A DNA stretch of 64,000 nt from Panacibacter microcysteis (GCF_015831355.1 NZ_JADWYR010000001.1:2480001-2544000); one strand, 5' to 3'. Counted from the stretch's first letter, positions 44,643 through 54,977 are shown. Notes: generated by a model from the letters alone, not told the origin. Translations and numbers: made by a program.

Positions 44643-47267
44643 TTATTTGTTTTTACTTGGGGTAAAGTATGCGATTGTATTATAAATATTGATGAACCTG
44701 GATGCCCTTGTTTTAAATGGCACCTGGCGGCGTATGCTTTGTATAAACGGCGCGTAAAAATCCTGCACATTTTTTTCTTCCGCTTTAGTGAGCGGCAGAG
44801 AACTGTATTTCAATTTCTGGTACACATTACTAAACGATGCAAAATTTGTTTTGAATTGTTGATCTATTGTTGATGCGAACCCTTGCGGGCCGGTATTGTT
44901 TCTGCTGTAGCCAAGCTGGTTTAAGTAAAACATTACTGCCCTATGGCTGTTAAATGCTTTCTGTTTGCCATCTTTTGCACCACGTGCTGCTGCATGATAA
45001 TATTGCCAGATAAACCATGGCGTAAGTAAAACAAGTATTGCGAAACCGCCGATAACCGCCAAAGAGAGCCACAATACTTTGATCCAGTCGGTGGGCTGAT
45101 CTGCCGTTGCCTGTTGAGCATCTTTTTGTTTCTGCTTGTTTTCTTCTTCAATAATTTTTACCTGGTCAATCGGAGCGGGGTTGGGCACTTTTGCCAGCAC
45201 AGATAACAGGCTGTCATCATCAGCAGGCCTGATATCTTTCAATGCTTCTGCATACGAAGCTGCTGTAATATGCATGCCTTTTTTGACAGTACCGAGAGGT
45301 ACAGTGCCGGTATCCTTGGAGATGGATGCAATGGACACATCGAGTTCTATATTTTTTGCTGTATTGGTTTCAAAATCTTTATCGTGAAACAACACGCGGT
45401 TTACATCAAGCTTAATTCTTTTGGCTACTGTATCAACAGCGGTAACGAATCCATCTGCCACAAAGTAAGCATCCTGCATATTTAGTGGCGGGGTCTCATC
45501 TGGCTGAGGGGCCTGTTGTGTATTAACATCGGGGATTGTGGTATCAAAATCTATCCACCCATAACCGGGGAAGTATACCTGCACCCAGGCATGTGCCTGG
45601 TCTTCGTAAAACCAGTACCAGCCCGGGTTTTTGCTGCTTCTGTCGATCGTAAGGAAACCTGCTGCAATTCTTGATGGAACACCAATGGCCCGCAGCATAA
45701 ACAATGTGGCGCCGGCAAAATATGCACAGTATCCTTTCCTGTTTTCAAACAGAAAATAGTTGAGCTTGCTTGCGCTCGGTATGCCTGGTATGCCGGGATT
45801 GTCTGAATACTTATACAAGGGTTGATCAAATTCATCCTTGCTCAAAAAGTAATCGCGGATAGCAATCATTTTATCGACAGGTGTTTTTGCGTTTGCTGTA
45901 ATACGCAGCGCCAATGCTTTCAGGCTATCATATTCTTTATTCGATGGCATGAAGGTGTAGTAGTCCTTCATCTTTTTATCAAGTGCTGAAAAATCTTTCA
46001 CGTTACGCAACGTTTGGAAGCGTGCTTCCTGGAATTGTTCCAGTACCGGGTTACCGGCGGGATTATAGATGAAGTACGCGCTGTTTAAATCGCTTACCCA
46101 CATTTTTGCACGATAAGCACTTTTGTATTGTTCTTTGTACTCTTCACCAACAGGAATGGGCTGGCAAAAGAATGCAGTGGAGGGCGCTATGTATTCATCC
46201 GGTGCCAGCAATACTTTATATACCTCTGCCGTAACTACTTTCCTGCTAAGTGTAGCATTGGTATTCTTTATTACGGCAGAATCAGTTTTGGCAAAGTAGA
46301 TTGGTATTTTTGAAGGGTCGGGCCTGAACAGGTCGTTGGCCGGCATTGCCGGGTCTGTTTCGAATGTTTGTGTAAGCGTATCGAATTTTGTGTAATAGTA
46401 AGCTGTGAAGTAAAGCGGGTTCGGGGTGCGCTTGTCGCTAAAAAAGTTATCCAGTTTGGCCACAAACACCAGCCTTTTGCCTTTGCTTAAAGAGCTGGTC
46501 AAGCGGGTCTGGTCTTTATTGCTTACACTGCCATCCTTGTTCTTTTTAGTCATGCTTTCGCTGCCACTGTTCTTATCGTCGTAATTGGCTTTTGCATTGC
46601 CCCATTCTTTTTCAATCGCTTTAAAGTCTGCGTTGAATGTCATGAGTATGCCAAGAAGAATAGCCATCAATACTACTGCAAACCCAACCAGTCTTTTAAT
46701 GATGAACCAGCCGAAGCGTTTTTCATCTTCATTCATGTTGCGTATGAGCTCTGCAGTAAAAATGATATAAAAAGCATACGCAAGTATTGGTGCAAAATTG
46801 CCGATAATGGTTGCGGCTTTAAAATCTGATGTTTTACTTACAATGATGGCCTGCGAGGCAAGCAGAAAAACACTCCAGAAAATAGTGTAAAATCTTGTTC
46901 GCGAAAGCCCGAAGCCGGTAAGCCAGCCAATGGTGAACAAGATAGCAAAGAGCAAAAATTTTATGGACGCAAAGAATGCATCAAATTCTCCAACAGCGTA
47001 ATTGCCGATTGCCTGGTAACCTATCCAGTAGATGATAAGTAATACAAGTGTTGTGGTAATAAACCTGAACCTGTAACTGTAAAATATGATGGCTGCAATA
47101 ATGCCCGCAGCAAAATAACTGCCTTGCATGAGCCAGTCGTTTTGCAGGATATTGTAGAAACTGTTGGCCTTCCAGACAATATAATACATCAGCGCAGCAG
47201 AAGGTATTGCCAGCAATATGATCTGTGCGACTACTTTTTTCCAGCTATGTACCTTTCCAATTGGCAT
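44643..47267 (-). CDS. Transglutaminase-like membrane protein (TgpA type)
   Basis: 874 residues. The N-terminal part has about six membrane helices (residues 12-210), then a large extracytoplasmic segment. The transglutaminase-like core is clear: KGYCAYFAGATLFMLRAIGVPSRIAAGFLT with the catalytic Cys, DQAHAWVQVYFPGYGWIDFDTT with His and Asp. One more helix follows near residue 735, then a cytoplasmic DUF4129-like tail. TgpA-type proteins work at the cell surface; their substrates are mostly unknown. It lies between DUF58 and MoxR genes, the standard partnership. Confidence 0.88.
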   Translation of the reverse strand: MPIGKVHSWKKVVAQIILLAIPSAALMYYIVWKANSFYNILQNDWLMQGSYFAAGIIAAIIFYSYRFRFITTTLVLLIIYWIGYQAIGNYAVGEFDAFFASIKFLLFAILFTIGWLTGFGLSRTRFYTIFWSVFLLASQAIIVSKTSDFKAATIIGNFAPILAYAFYIIFTAELIRNMNEDEKRFGWFIIKRLVGFAVVLMAILLGILMTFNADFKAIEKEWGNAKANYDDKNSGSESMTKKNKDGSVSNKDQTRLTSSLSKGKRLVFVAKLDNFFSDKRTPNPLYFTAYYYTKFDTLTQTFETDPAMPANDLFRPDPSKIPIYFAKTDSAVIKNTNATLSRKVVTAEVYKVLLAPDEYIAPSTAFFCQPIPVGEEYKEQYKSAYRAKMWVSDLNSAYFIYNPAGNPVLEQFQEARFQTLRNVKDFSALDKKMKDYYTFMPSNKEYDSLKALALRITANAKTPVDKMIAIRDYFLSKDEFDQPLYKYSDNPGIPGIPSASKLNYFLFENRKGYCAYFAGATLFMLRAIGVPSRIAAGFLTIDRSSKNPGWYWFYEDQAHAWVQVYFPGYGWIDFDTTIPDVNTQQAPQPDETPPLNMQDAYFVADGFVTAVDTVAKRIKLDVNRVLFHDKDFETNTAKNIELDVSIASISKDTGTVPLGTVKKGMHITAASYAEALKDIRPADDDSLLSVLAKVPNPAPIDQVKIIEEENKQKQKDAQQATADQPTDWIKVLWLSLAVIGGFAILVLLTPWFIWQYYHAAARGAKDGKQKAFNSHRAVMFYLNQLGYSRNNTGPQGFASTIDQQFKTNFASFSNVYQKLKYSSLPLTKAEEKNVQDFYAPFIQSIRRQVPFKTRASRFINIYNTIAYFTPSKNK

Positions 47268-47427
47268 TTGTTATTGTTTAATGTGCCGTATACCTTACTC
47301 TTAAGTGTTGACGAGGTATGTTGCCTGTGTTATCTGATCTCCAATTTCTTCTTGCAGGTGAAATGCTGTACAAATTTTTTTAGACGTTGCTGTAACCTGA
47401 TCGCTATCGCTCCATAGCGGACAAGGC

Positions 47428-47480
47428 GTACAAGTGAGTGACACAACGAAGCCTGGCACTTGTTCCATTGCCTGCCTGAT
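47428..47480 (+). repeat. Interspersed intergenic repeat, type A, forward
   Basis: Core GTACAAGTGAGTGACACAAC exact at 47428-47447. The tail points to the DUF58 stop at 47483. It sits inside the MoxR gene cluster. Confidence 0.84.
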
Positions 47481-47482
47481 AA

Positions 47483-48853
47483 TTATATAACCATTGTTTT
47501 ACTGTACTTTTCCAGCATGGCCTCTATTCTTCTTTCGTTCTGCATAACCTTCGGTCTTAGTAAAGACAATTGCCACTTTGATTTGTACACGTCGAGCTCA
47601 TTTTTTTCGGCCTGTACAAAAAGCCATTTGAGTATGCCTGTAAAATAACTATAGTGCAGGCTTCTGCTAAGCTTTACAAATACAATGACGGTATTGCCGC
47701 CAACTGAGTCCAGCATGTTTTGCAACTCATCTGCTATACTAAAAGACGATACAATAACCAGTGATGCATCTTTGTTGTTTACAAACTCTTTTAATGCTTT
47801 ATCGTTTTGCCATTTACTGGTGGTAATGGCATATTGAACCATTTGCGCATGGTCATTGAAATGTTTAACGGGGGTTTGCTGGTCCTGTATAAATTTCAAT
47901 TCAAAACCCTGCTTTTGCAGTTGCTGATAAATGCCCCACAAAACCGTTTTGTAATAGTTGAGAAAATATATTTCTGCTGTGGGGCTACCGGCAATATCAA
48001 AACCTGTATAAAACGAAGGGTAGATATATGCATGTGATGCATAGGGATCGAGCACTTCAGGAATACGCACAACAAGCTCTTTGTTTTTAGCATATACTTT
48101 CCACACTATGCGGCGCACATCATCATTGTCTTCAAAATTTTTATAGTTGATGTATTCACCTTCTACCCGCTTCAGTTCTTCGATTCTTGTAGCAGTATCT
48201 TCTGTCTTGCGCGGTGTAAGCTGTACATTCTTTACCGGCGGTGCGAAGGGATGTGTATGAAACCGATCCTGTACAGGCAATGAGACTGTAAAGGAGAAGA
48301 ACTGGAAAAAGTCTTCGAAATAAACGATCAGTTTTTGTACATGGTATTCTTTTATTTCGGGCAGCTTCCATTCGTAGTCGCCGGAAAAACTGGTGGAAAA
48401 AAGCTGTTGTTGTTTTGCCTCAGCCAATAAAAATTTATCTGAATAAAGGTTATGATCGTATTGCAAACGAAGTTTGATAAAACCAAGCAATGGCTTTACA
48501 ACAGGGTTTACTGATATATGAATCTTTTGTGCAGGATGGTTGTTGTGGAGCGCCGGTAATGTTTTGATGGATACGTTGATGTGATTGCTTCTTTTTTTCG
48601 CCAGGAAAATAAGGAATGAAATAACCACCGAAAGCAGAGCCACCCATAGTATAATGATAAGAAACCATGTGCCGGTTTTAACGAGCAGTTGTAAAATAGC
48701 CGTAAAGGAACTTTCAGGTGCAAGTAACCTGTTATGCAGCCAGTAATTTGCAAATACCAGCCCCACCGTAAACAAGATAAAGTAAAAGGTAAATGGTATG
48801 AAGAAAACGGCCGGTTGTGCAAGGCCGCGGATATTTTTGAATAGTCTGCCCAT
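47483..48853 (-). CDS. DUF58 domain protein
   Basis: 456 residues. Two membrane helices at the N-terminus (FYFILFTVGLVFANYWL and TGTWFLIIILWVALLSVVISFLIFL) are followed by a beta-rich region. The DUF58 core has GEYINYKNFEDNDDVRRIVWKVYAKNKELVVRIPEV, where the family's D-R-IxW pattern is seen, and a vWA-like C-terminal part. It is the first gene of the DUF58-transglutaminase-MoxR set on this strand. A 215-base gap with a repeat separates it from the next gene. The family is linked to MoxR-assisted assembly of envelope complexes. Confidence 0.87.
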   Translation of the reverse strand: MGRLFKNIRGLAQPAVFFIPFTFYFILFTVGLVFANYWLHNRLLAPESSFTAILQLLVKTGTWFLIIILWVALLSVVISFLIFLAKKRSNHINVSIKTLPALHNNHPAQKIHISVNPVVKPLLGFIKLRLQYDHNLYSDKFLLAEAKQQQLFSTSFSGDYEWKLPEIKEYHVQKLIVYFEDFFQFFSFTVSLPVQDRFHTHPFAPPVKNVQLTPRKTEDTATRIEELKRVEGEYINYKNFEDNDDVRRIVWKVYAKNKELVVRIPEVLDPYASHAYIYPSFYTGFDIAGSPTAEIYFLNYYKTVLWGIYQQLQKQGFELKFIQDQQTPVKHFNDHAQMVQYAITTSKWQNDKALKEFVNNKDASLVIVSSFSIADELQNMLDSVGGNTVIVFVKLSRSLHYSYFTGILKWLFVQAEKNELDVYKSKWQLSLLRPKVMQNERRIEAMLEKYSKTMVI

Positions 48854-48953
48854 TATTTATGAAAGTTAAAGTAAAGAAACATGTGTGGGATAAAAAAACT
48901 AGTACCTGTGGCACGGTATTTTTTAACTGAAACTTTACTTTCTTTGTTGCAAC

Positions 48954-49871
48954 ATGAGCAAAACCATAACATATAGCCAGTGCCCGGTTTGCAGGAGTAA
49001 TCACATTTCATATGCATTAGAGGCCAAAGACCATACCGTAAGCGGGGAAGTGTTCCCGGTATGGCATTGCTATAATTGCTCATGCAGGTTTACGCAGGAT
49101 GTTCCCGAAGCATCAGCCATTGGCAAATATTACCAGTCTGCTGCCTACGTTTCACATTCCGACACAAAGCAGGGTCTTGTAAACAGGTTATACCATACGG
49201 TAAGAAATTACACACTGAAAGCAAAGCGGCGCATGGTGGAAAAAGAAAGCGGTAAAAGAAAAGCGTCTTTGCTCGATGTAGGTGCCGGTACCGGCGCCTT
49301 TGCACATGAGATGCATGATGCAGGCTGGAAGGTGGTGGCGCTGGAACCCGATAAAACGGCTAAGGAAAACGCGCTGAAAAATTACAGCCTGCAACTGGGC
49401 GATATGAGTGCCATCTTTTCTTACAAGCCTGAAACATTTGATGCTATTACAATGTGGCATGTATTAGAGCATGTACACCAGTTGCATGAATACATAGAAG
49501 CGTTCAGCCGTATACTGAAAAAAGACGGTACGCTGTTTATCGCTGTACCCAACTATACCAGTTACGATGCAAAAAAGTACGATGATATGTGGGCGGCTTA
49601 CGATGTGCCAAGGCATCTCTATCACTTTTCTCCCAAAAGCCTTAATGCACTGGTAAAGCAGCACGGTTTTAAAATTGTTGAATACAAGCCTATGTGGTTC
49701 GACAGTTTTTATGTAAGTATGCTTAGCGAGCAATATAAAACAGGAAAGAACAACCTGGTTGCGGCTTTCTGGTCTGGCCTGCGCTCCAATATGCGCACGC
49801 TGAACAATGTAAAGCGCTGCAGTTCGGTCATCTACATTATCAAAAAGAACCTGCCACAACAAAACAAATAA
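48954..49871 (+). CDS. SAM-dependent methyltransferase with N-terminal zinc ribbon
   Basis: 305 residues. The N-terminus has two CxxC pairs (CPVCRSNH and CYNCSCRF) that look like a zinc ribbon. The class I methyltransferase domain follows: motif I LLDVGAGTGAFAHEMH (about residue 105), the acidic residue in VVALEPD, and FDAITMWHVLEHVHQL. The layout is common in methyltransferases of surface glycan or small-molecule pathways; the substrate is unknown. The next gene starts 10 bases later on the same strand. It is transcribed divergently from the DUF58 cluster. Confidence 0.87.
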   Translation: MSKTITYSQCPVCRSNHISYALEAKDHTVSGEVFPVWHCYNCSCRFTQDVPEASAIGKYYQSAAYVSHSDTKQGLVNRLYHTVRNYTLKAKRRMVEKESGKRKASLLDVGAGTGAFAHEMHDAGWKVVALEPDKTAKENALKNYSLQLGDMSAIFSYKPETFDAITMWHVLEHVHQLHEYIEAFSRILKKDGTLFIAVPNYTSYDAKKYDDMWAAYDVPRHLYHFSPKSLNALVKQHGFKIVEYKPMWFDSFYVSMLSEQYKTGKNNLVAAFWSGLRSNMRTLNNVKRCSSVIYIIKKNLPQQNK

Positions 49872-49881
49872 AAAGTAAACA

Positions 49882-50268
49882 ATGAAAAAGATCGTTACCT
49901 GTGTATTGCTCGTATTGCTTGCAACACCCGCATTATTTGCACAAAAAAGTATGGAAAAAGAAAAAGTATTGAGACACGTAGTATTATTCAAATTTAAAGA
50001 TGATGCAAAAGCTGCAGACGTGCAGAAAGTGGAAGATGCCTTCCGGGCACTGAAGGGCAAAATTAAACTCATCAAAGATTTTGAGTTTGGCAAAAACAAC
50101 AGCCCCGAAAACATTAACCAGGGCTTTACACACTGTTTCTTTGTAACGTTTGCAAGCGAAAAAGACCGCGATGAATATCTTGTTCACGCAGACCACAAGG
50201 CATTTGTAGAAGTGCTAAAGCCTTATCTTGATAAAGCACTTGTAGTAGATTACTGGGCAAGAGATTAA
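49882..50268 (+). CDS. Exported Dabb-domain protein
   Basis: 128 residues with a signal peptide (MKKIVTCVLLVLLATPALFAQ). The mature part fits the stress-responsive A/B barrel (Dabb) fold: LRHVVLFKFKDDAKAADVQKVEDAFRALKG, FGKNNSPENINQGFTHCFFVTFASEKDRDEYLVHADHKAFV. Dabb proteins form dimeric alpha/beta barrels; some bind or transform small molecules, but no catalytic residue can be assigned. It is cotranscribed with the methyltransferase. Its stop overlaps the converging VOC gene by four bases. Confidence 0.88.
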   Translation: MKKIVTCVLLVLLATPALFAQKSMEKEKVLRHVVLFKFKDDAKAADVQKVEDAFRALKGKIKLIKDFEFGKNNSPENINQGFTHCFFVTFASEKDRDEYLVHADHKAFVEVLKPYLDKALVVDYWARD

Positions 50269-50651
50269 TCCAACGGAATATTCTTGTTGATCACTTCACC
50301 AAACTGCAGCAGGTAACCGTTGTTATCAAATACTCCAAATTCACGCATGCCGTATTCAAAATTTTCTATGGGGTAGCAAATGCTGCAGTTATATTTTAAT
50401 TCATCCCACACGCTGTCTATATCGTCTACAGTTATGTATAGCGAGCCGCTCATGATAGGTTCAGGAATATTTCTTTCTTCATTGGGTTTACTAAACATGA
50501 TCGCTATCTCATCTTTCGAAAAGTGCGCCCAGCCCCATTCTTCACTGTACGTATCGCAATTAAAGCCCAGTATGGCTGTATAAAAATCTTTTGTTGCCGG
50601 CAGATCTTTTGTCTCCAGCATAGGAGAGAGGTTAAGTGCTTTTGCTTTCAT
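50265..50651 (-). CDS. VOC (glyoxalase/bleomycin-resistance) superfamily protein
   Basis: 128 residues with two beta-alpha-beta-beta-beta halves: LSPMLETKDLPATKDFYTAILGFNCD and LYITVDDIDSVWDELKYNCSICYPIENFEYGMREFGVFDNNGYLLQFGE. The usual metal ligands are only partly preserved (a Glu in QFGE near the end), so the activity is uncertain. VOC proteins range from glyoxalases to antibiotic-binding proteins. It is a single gene on this strand. Confidence 0.85.
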   Translation of the reverse strand: MKAKALNLSPMLETKDLPATKDFYTAILGFNCDTYSEEWGWAHFSKDEIAIMFSKPNEERNIPEPIMSGSLYITVDDIDSVWDELKYNCSICYPIENFEYGMREFGVFDNNGYLLQFGEVINKNIPLD

Positions 50652-50672
50652 TATTACCCGTTATGGCGTGAA

Positions 50673-50736
50673 GGTAATTTTTTTGTAGCCAACTCTGGTA
50701 TTTCATGGCATCGGCGGTTGTGTCACTCACTTCAGG
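50673..50736 (-). repeat. Interspersed intergenic repeat, type A, reverse
   Basis: Core at 50715-50736; the outer end is changed (CTTCAGG in place of CTTGTAC). The tail has ATGGCATCGGC and TTTTTGTAGCCAACTCTGG, toward the VOC gene start. Confidence 0.78.
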
Positions 50737-50874
50737 GTTCGGTTGTTATGGCGGCTGCAGCGTTCCGGCAGTGCGGCATGTTTGTATAGCAAGCCTGGAT
50801 CTTTTGCTATATCATTGCCAAAGCAGGTTGGGCATATACACTGCAAGATAGCCTGTGCTGCAATACTTGTTGCA

Positions 50875-50931
50875 GTACAAGTGAGTGACACAACAGGTGC
50901 CGATAGTAGCAGTGCAGCCAGGGCCACAAAC
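50875..50931 (+). repeat. Interspersed intergenic repeat, type A, forward
   Basis: Core GTACAAGTGAGTGACACAAC exact at 50875-50894. The tail GATAGTAGCAGTGCAGCCAGG is nearly the reverse complement of the tail at 1567. Confidence 0.87.
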
Positions 50932-51051
50932 CAATAATCGGCTTATGCAGTTCGGGTAAATGTTATATTTATATTATGTATGATTATTTTTTATTATATA
51001 ACTTCAGCGGCGTTAGAATTTTGATAACTTACACACATTAAAAACTAATTT

Positions 51052-51411
51052 ATGACAACACAAGAAATTGCCAGCCGATTGGTGGAATTATGCCGTAAAG
51101 GCGATTTTGAAACTGCGCAGGAAGAACTTTATGCAGCAGATGCCATAAGCGTTGAACCTTATGCTACACCTGAATTCAAAAAAGAAACAACGGGCAAAGA
51201 AGCTATTAAAGAGAAGGGTAAAATATGGGCTTCTATGGTACAGGAGATGAAAGGTATTGAAGTATCTGAGCCTCTGGTAGCAGGTAATGTGTTTGCATGT
51301 ACCATACGCATGCATGTAGTTATGAAACAGGGCGGGGAGATGGACATGACGGAGCTTTGTATGTACAAGGTAAAAGATGGCAAAGTGATATCAGAAGAAT
51401 TTTTTGTGTAG
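51052..51411 (+). CDS. SnoaL-like (NTF2-fold) protein
   Basis: 119 residues without a signal peptide. The pattern TTQEIASRLVELCRKGDFETAQEELYAADAISVEP, then a buried sheet ending MDMTELCMYKVKDGKVISEEFFV, fits the SnoaL-like NTF2 fold, a small cone that can bind hydrophobic ligands. Members include cyclases, isomerases and proteins of unknown role; no catalytic pair is evident. It is a single-gene unit with a terminator. Confidence 0.85.
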   Translation: MTTQEIASRLVELCRKGDFETAQEELYAADAISVEPYATPEFKKETTGKEAIKEKGKIWASMVQEMKGIEVSEPLVAGNVFACTIRMHVVMKQGGEMDMTELCMYKVKDGKVISEEFFV

Positions 51412-51420
51412 CATCAATAA

Positions 51421-51449
51421 TAAATGCGCCGGCAAAGCCGGCGCATTTA
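51421..51449. terminator. Bidirectional terminator between SnoaL-like and O-methyltransferase genes
   Basis: Perfect stem TAAATGCGCCGGC / GCCGGCGCATTTA with an AAA loop, placed between two converging genes (stops at 51411 and 51458). Confidence 0.82.
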
Positions 51450-51457
51450 TTATGTTT

Positions 51458-52147
<690 letters not shown>

Positions 52148-52221
52148 TTATAGCAGCTAAAGTTATGGATTTATGCATTGTACAACTATGTACAGCTATC
52201 ATACAAAGCTGCGGCGGAAGG

Positions 52222-53199
52222 TTAGTCTTTTTTCTTTTCTTCTTTTTCTTTCTTTTTAAAATAGCCTCTCAGTAAAAAGTTGTGCTGTAATGCTTCCAGG
52301 TCTTCATCCAGCTTTTTACTGCCTGAACGCAGGTTGAGAATGGTTGCCTTTAGTGCTTCCGCTGTTTGCTGGTCGTTTAGTAAAACGCCTGCCGGTGAGG
52401 TTGCATCATTCAGTTTTTCAGAAGCAGCTTCCAGTTCATTTACAAAATTAGACGCGGTATAGGTTGCTTCCCGCAATTGTACAATACTGCTTCGTAGCAG
52501 ATCGGTCATAATAGTATCTGTTACCAGTTGATGTACTGCATGGTTGGGGTTATTCAATGCTGCTGTAAAAGATTGTATATCGTTAATAGCTTTTTGCGAA
52601 CCAAGGGATGCTTTTCTGAAATTTTCTAATGTATTGTTGAGCTTAACAGATAACGTTTTATCGTTGATCAGCGCGCCAACAGAGCCATCACCGTCGTTGA
52701 TTCGTTTGCTGATCTCTTTAAAGTTGCCCGTAATGGCAAGCAGGTTCTGGCTGTTAGCCTGCAGTGTTGTAAAAAGATCTTCTGTGCTGGGCATGGTAAC
52801 CGTTTGTAGAACGTCATTCTCTGCAACAGGCTGGGTGTTTGGCGTGCCTTCGAATATTACCAGCAATTTATTGCCAATAAAGCCATCAGAACTAATTTTT
52901 ACTCTTGCATCTTTTTTAATAAAGGGTTTAGCCTTTTCATCTACGTTCATTGTTACTTCCACTTTTGCATTGCCCTGCAGGTCTATCTTTTTTACTGTAC
53001 CAATCTTTACCCCGGAAAACCAAATGTTATCTCCTTCCTGCAAACCATTAATGTCTGTAAAAATTGCTTTCACAGGAAATTTTTTACTGAAAGATTTTTT
53101 CTCTCCGCCAATGGTAAAGATGGTTGTGATAAATATGGCAATGCCAACACAGATAAATATGCCAACAATGATTGCTCTTTTATTTTTTGCGTTTTTCAT
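52222..53199 (-). CDS. mlaD: MCE domain protein, MlaD-like
   Basis: 325 residues. One N-terminal membrane helix (AIIVGIFICVGIAIFITTIFTI) is followed by a single MCE domain (FPVKAIFTDINGLQEGDNIWFSGVKIGTVKKIDLQG). A long helical region with a Lys/Glu-rich tail completes it. MlaD-like hexamers form the periplasmic substrate channel of phospholipid transporters. The ATG overlaps the upstream ATPase gene by four bases, so all three genes form one operon. Confidence 0.9.
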   Translation of the reverse strand: MKNAKNKRAIIVGIFICVGIAIFITTIFTIGGEKKSFSKKFPVKAIFTDINGLQEGDNIWFSGVKIGTVKKIDLQGNAKVEVTMNVDEKAKPFIKKDARVKISSDGFIGNKLLVIFEGTPNTQPVAENDVLQTVTMPSTEDLFTTLQANSQNLLAITGNFKEISKRINDGDGSVGALINDKTLSVKLNNTLENFRKASLGSQKAINDIQSFTAALNNPNHAVHQLVTDTIMTDLLRSSIVQLREATYTASNFVNELEAASEKLNDATSPAGVLLNDQQTAEALKATILNLRSGSKKLDEDLEALQHNFLLRGYFKKKEKEEKKKD

Positions 53200-53975
53200 T
53201 TGCCGTTAATAAAGTTATAGTCATAAAAACTTTGTATCCTTTCGTCTGCCTGGGCAAACACTTCTTCAAAAGTGCCCTGTGCGGTAAAAGTGCCGTCCAG
53301 CAGTACCGCAATACGGTCACCGGTTGTTTTTGCGCAGGTAAGGTCGTGTGTAATGATGATCGAACTTGTATGAAAATTCTCCTGTACTTCATTGATCAGG
53401 TTATTGATCTCCATACTCGTGATAGGATCGAGACCTGCAGTAGGTTCATCGTACAACATAATGTCTGGTTTAAGGATAAGTGTTCTGGCAATACCTATTC
53501 TTTTTCGCTGGCCGCCAGACAGCTCGGAAGGACGCTGGTCTTTGGTTTGCAATAGTCCCACTGCTTCCAGTACATCATAAATGGCCTTGTCAATATCACT
53601 TCTGGAAAGATTGCGCATATTTCTTACCAGCGGAAATTGCAGGTTTTCATAAATGGTCATACTATCATACAATGCACTGTTCTGAAATGAAAAGCCTATA
53701 TGCAACCTCAGCGCCCTTAATTCCTGCAAACTGATGTGTTCAATTTCCTGTTGCAACACTTCAACATGCCCGGCATCAGGCATCAGTAAGCCGGCAATGA
53801 TTTTTATCAGTACAGATTTTCCGGTTCCAGATCTTCCAAGCACCACAACATTCTCTCCCTTGTATACATCCAGGTCTATACCGCGCAAAACATGGTTATT
53901 GCCAAAAGACTTTTGCAGGTTCTTTATATGAATGACCGTTTCATTCTTATCAATATGTGGTGTATGTTTTTTCAT
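53196..53975 (-). CDS. mlaF: ABC transporter ATPase, MlaF-like
   Basis: 259 residues. Walker A LGRSGTGKSVL (about residue 51), signature LSGGQRKRIGIARTL, Walker B DIMLYDEPTAGLDP, and the switch histidine in IIITHDL are present. It is the energising subunit of the Mla-type lipid ABC transporter with the MlaE-like permease and MlaD-like protein. It overlaps both neighbours by four bases. MlaA, MlaB and MlaC genes are not in the window, as in many Bacteroidota. Confidence 0.93.
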   Translation of the reverse strand: MKKHTPHIDKNETVIHIKNLQKSFGNNHVLRGIDLDVYKGENVVVLGRSGTGKSVLIKIIAGLLMPDAGHVEVLQQEIEHISLQELRALRLHIGFSFQNSALYDSMTIYENLQFPLVRNMRNLSRSDIDKAIYDVLEAVGLLQTKDQRPSELSGGQRKRIGIARTLILKPDIMLYDEPTAGLDPITSMEINNLINEVQENFHTSSIIITHDLTCAKTTGDRIAVLLDGTFTAQGTFEEVFAQADERIQSFYDYNFINGK

Positions 53976-54769
53976 CCGCCGGTTCTGAAGAAGTTTACGA
54001 TTTGCACAATGATCATCTCTTCCATAAATATGAGAAACATGGAAATTACCACAGCCGAGTTGGCTGATTTACCAACACCCTGCGTACCTTGTGTTGTGTA
54101 ATAACCTTTATAACAACCCACAATACCCACTGTAAAACCAAATACCACTGCTTTGATAACAGAGGTTGTTATATCAAGAAAATTAATGCTGTTGAAAGCC
54201 GATTGCAGGAACGCTTTTACGCTGATGTGTTCATTTGCTGCAATATTGAGATAGGCGCCTGCCATGCCTACAAAGCCTGAATAGATTGCCAGTATAGGTA
54301 CTACGATTGTTGTAGCAATTACCCGTGTAACAACCAGAAACTTAAATGGATTAGTGGCAGAAACTTCCATTGCATCTATTTGCTCTGTTACACGCATAGA
54401 GCCCAGTTCGGCGCCAATATTAGACCCTACTTTACCGGCAGCTATCAATGCCGTAACAAGCGGTGCAAGTGCCCTTATAATTGCAATAGCAATAAGCGAT
54501 GGTAACCATGAAGTAGCACCAAACTCTGCCAGTGACGGTCTTGATTGCTTTGTAAATACAAGTCCTGTAATAAAGCCTGTAAGGGTAATAAGTCCTAAGG
54601 AGCGGTAACCGATATCATAACATTGACGCAATATTTCTTTGCCTTCATAAGGCGGCAGAAAAAGTTCTTTAAAAAAAAGCTTTATGAACTGATATGCGCC
54701 ATAAATGTCAAGAAAAAAGGAATCTGTCTTTGCAGAAATGTAAAAGTCCTTTTCTCTCTTTTTTGCCAT
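53972..54769 (-). CDS. mlaE: ABC transporter permease, MlaE-like
   Basis: 265 residues. It has the MlaE/YrbE pattern with about five to six helices: YRSLGLITLTGFITGLVFTKQSRP, then ELGSMRVTEQIDAMEVSATNPFKFLVVTRVIA, the cytoplasmic coupling helix of the family, and AVVFGFTVGIVGCYKGYYTTQGTQGVGKSANSAVV. It is the first gene of the mlaEFD-like operon, which probably moves phospholipid between the inner and outer membranes. Confidence 0.92.
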   Translation of the reverse strand: MAKKREKDFYISAKTDSFFLDIYGAYQFIKLFFKELFLPPYEGKEILRQCYDIGYRSLGLITLTGFITGLVFTKQSRPSLAEFGATSWLPSLIAIAIIRALAPLVTALIAAGKVGSNIGAELGSMRVTEQIDAMEVSATNPFKFLVVTRVIATTIVVPILAIYSGFVGMAGAYLNIAANEHISVKAFLQSAFNSINFLDITTSVIKAVVFGFTVGIVGCYKGYYTTQGTQGVGKSANSAVVISMFLIFMEEMIIVQIVNFFRTGG

Positions 54770-54977
54770 ATATGTTATTTATGCATCATTTGGCAAAAAG
54801 AACGCCAGCAGGTATTATACAGCACAAATGAAAAGCGTGTGTACTTTTTTCATCACTTTGGGTAAGCGTAATTTTAAAAGTTTGTTATATACGCTCAACG
54901 CCCGGTCAGTTACTGAGCCTGTAACAAAGCGTTGTTGCTCGCTTCATTCTTCGCGTTGGCCTAATAAAGTTCCCACC

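Larger units (their letters stand above)
50652..51051. other. Intergenic region between VOC and SnoaL-like genes
   Basis: 400 bases without a gene. It contains a pair of type A repeats in inverted orientation with cores 138 bases apart. An AT-rich stretch (50955-51010) before the SnoaL-like gene may hold its promoter, but I find no exact TAnnTTTG box. Confidence 0.65.
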
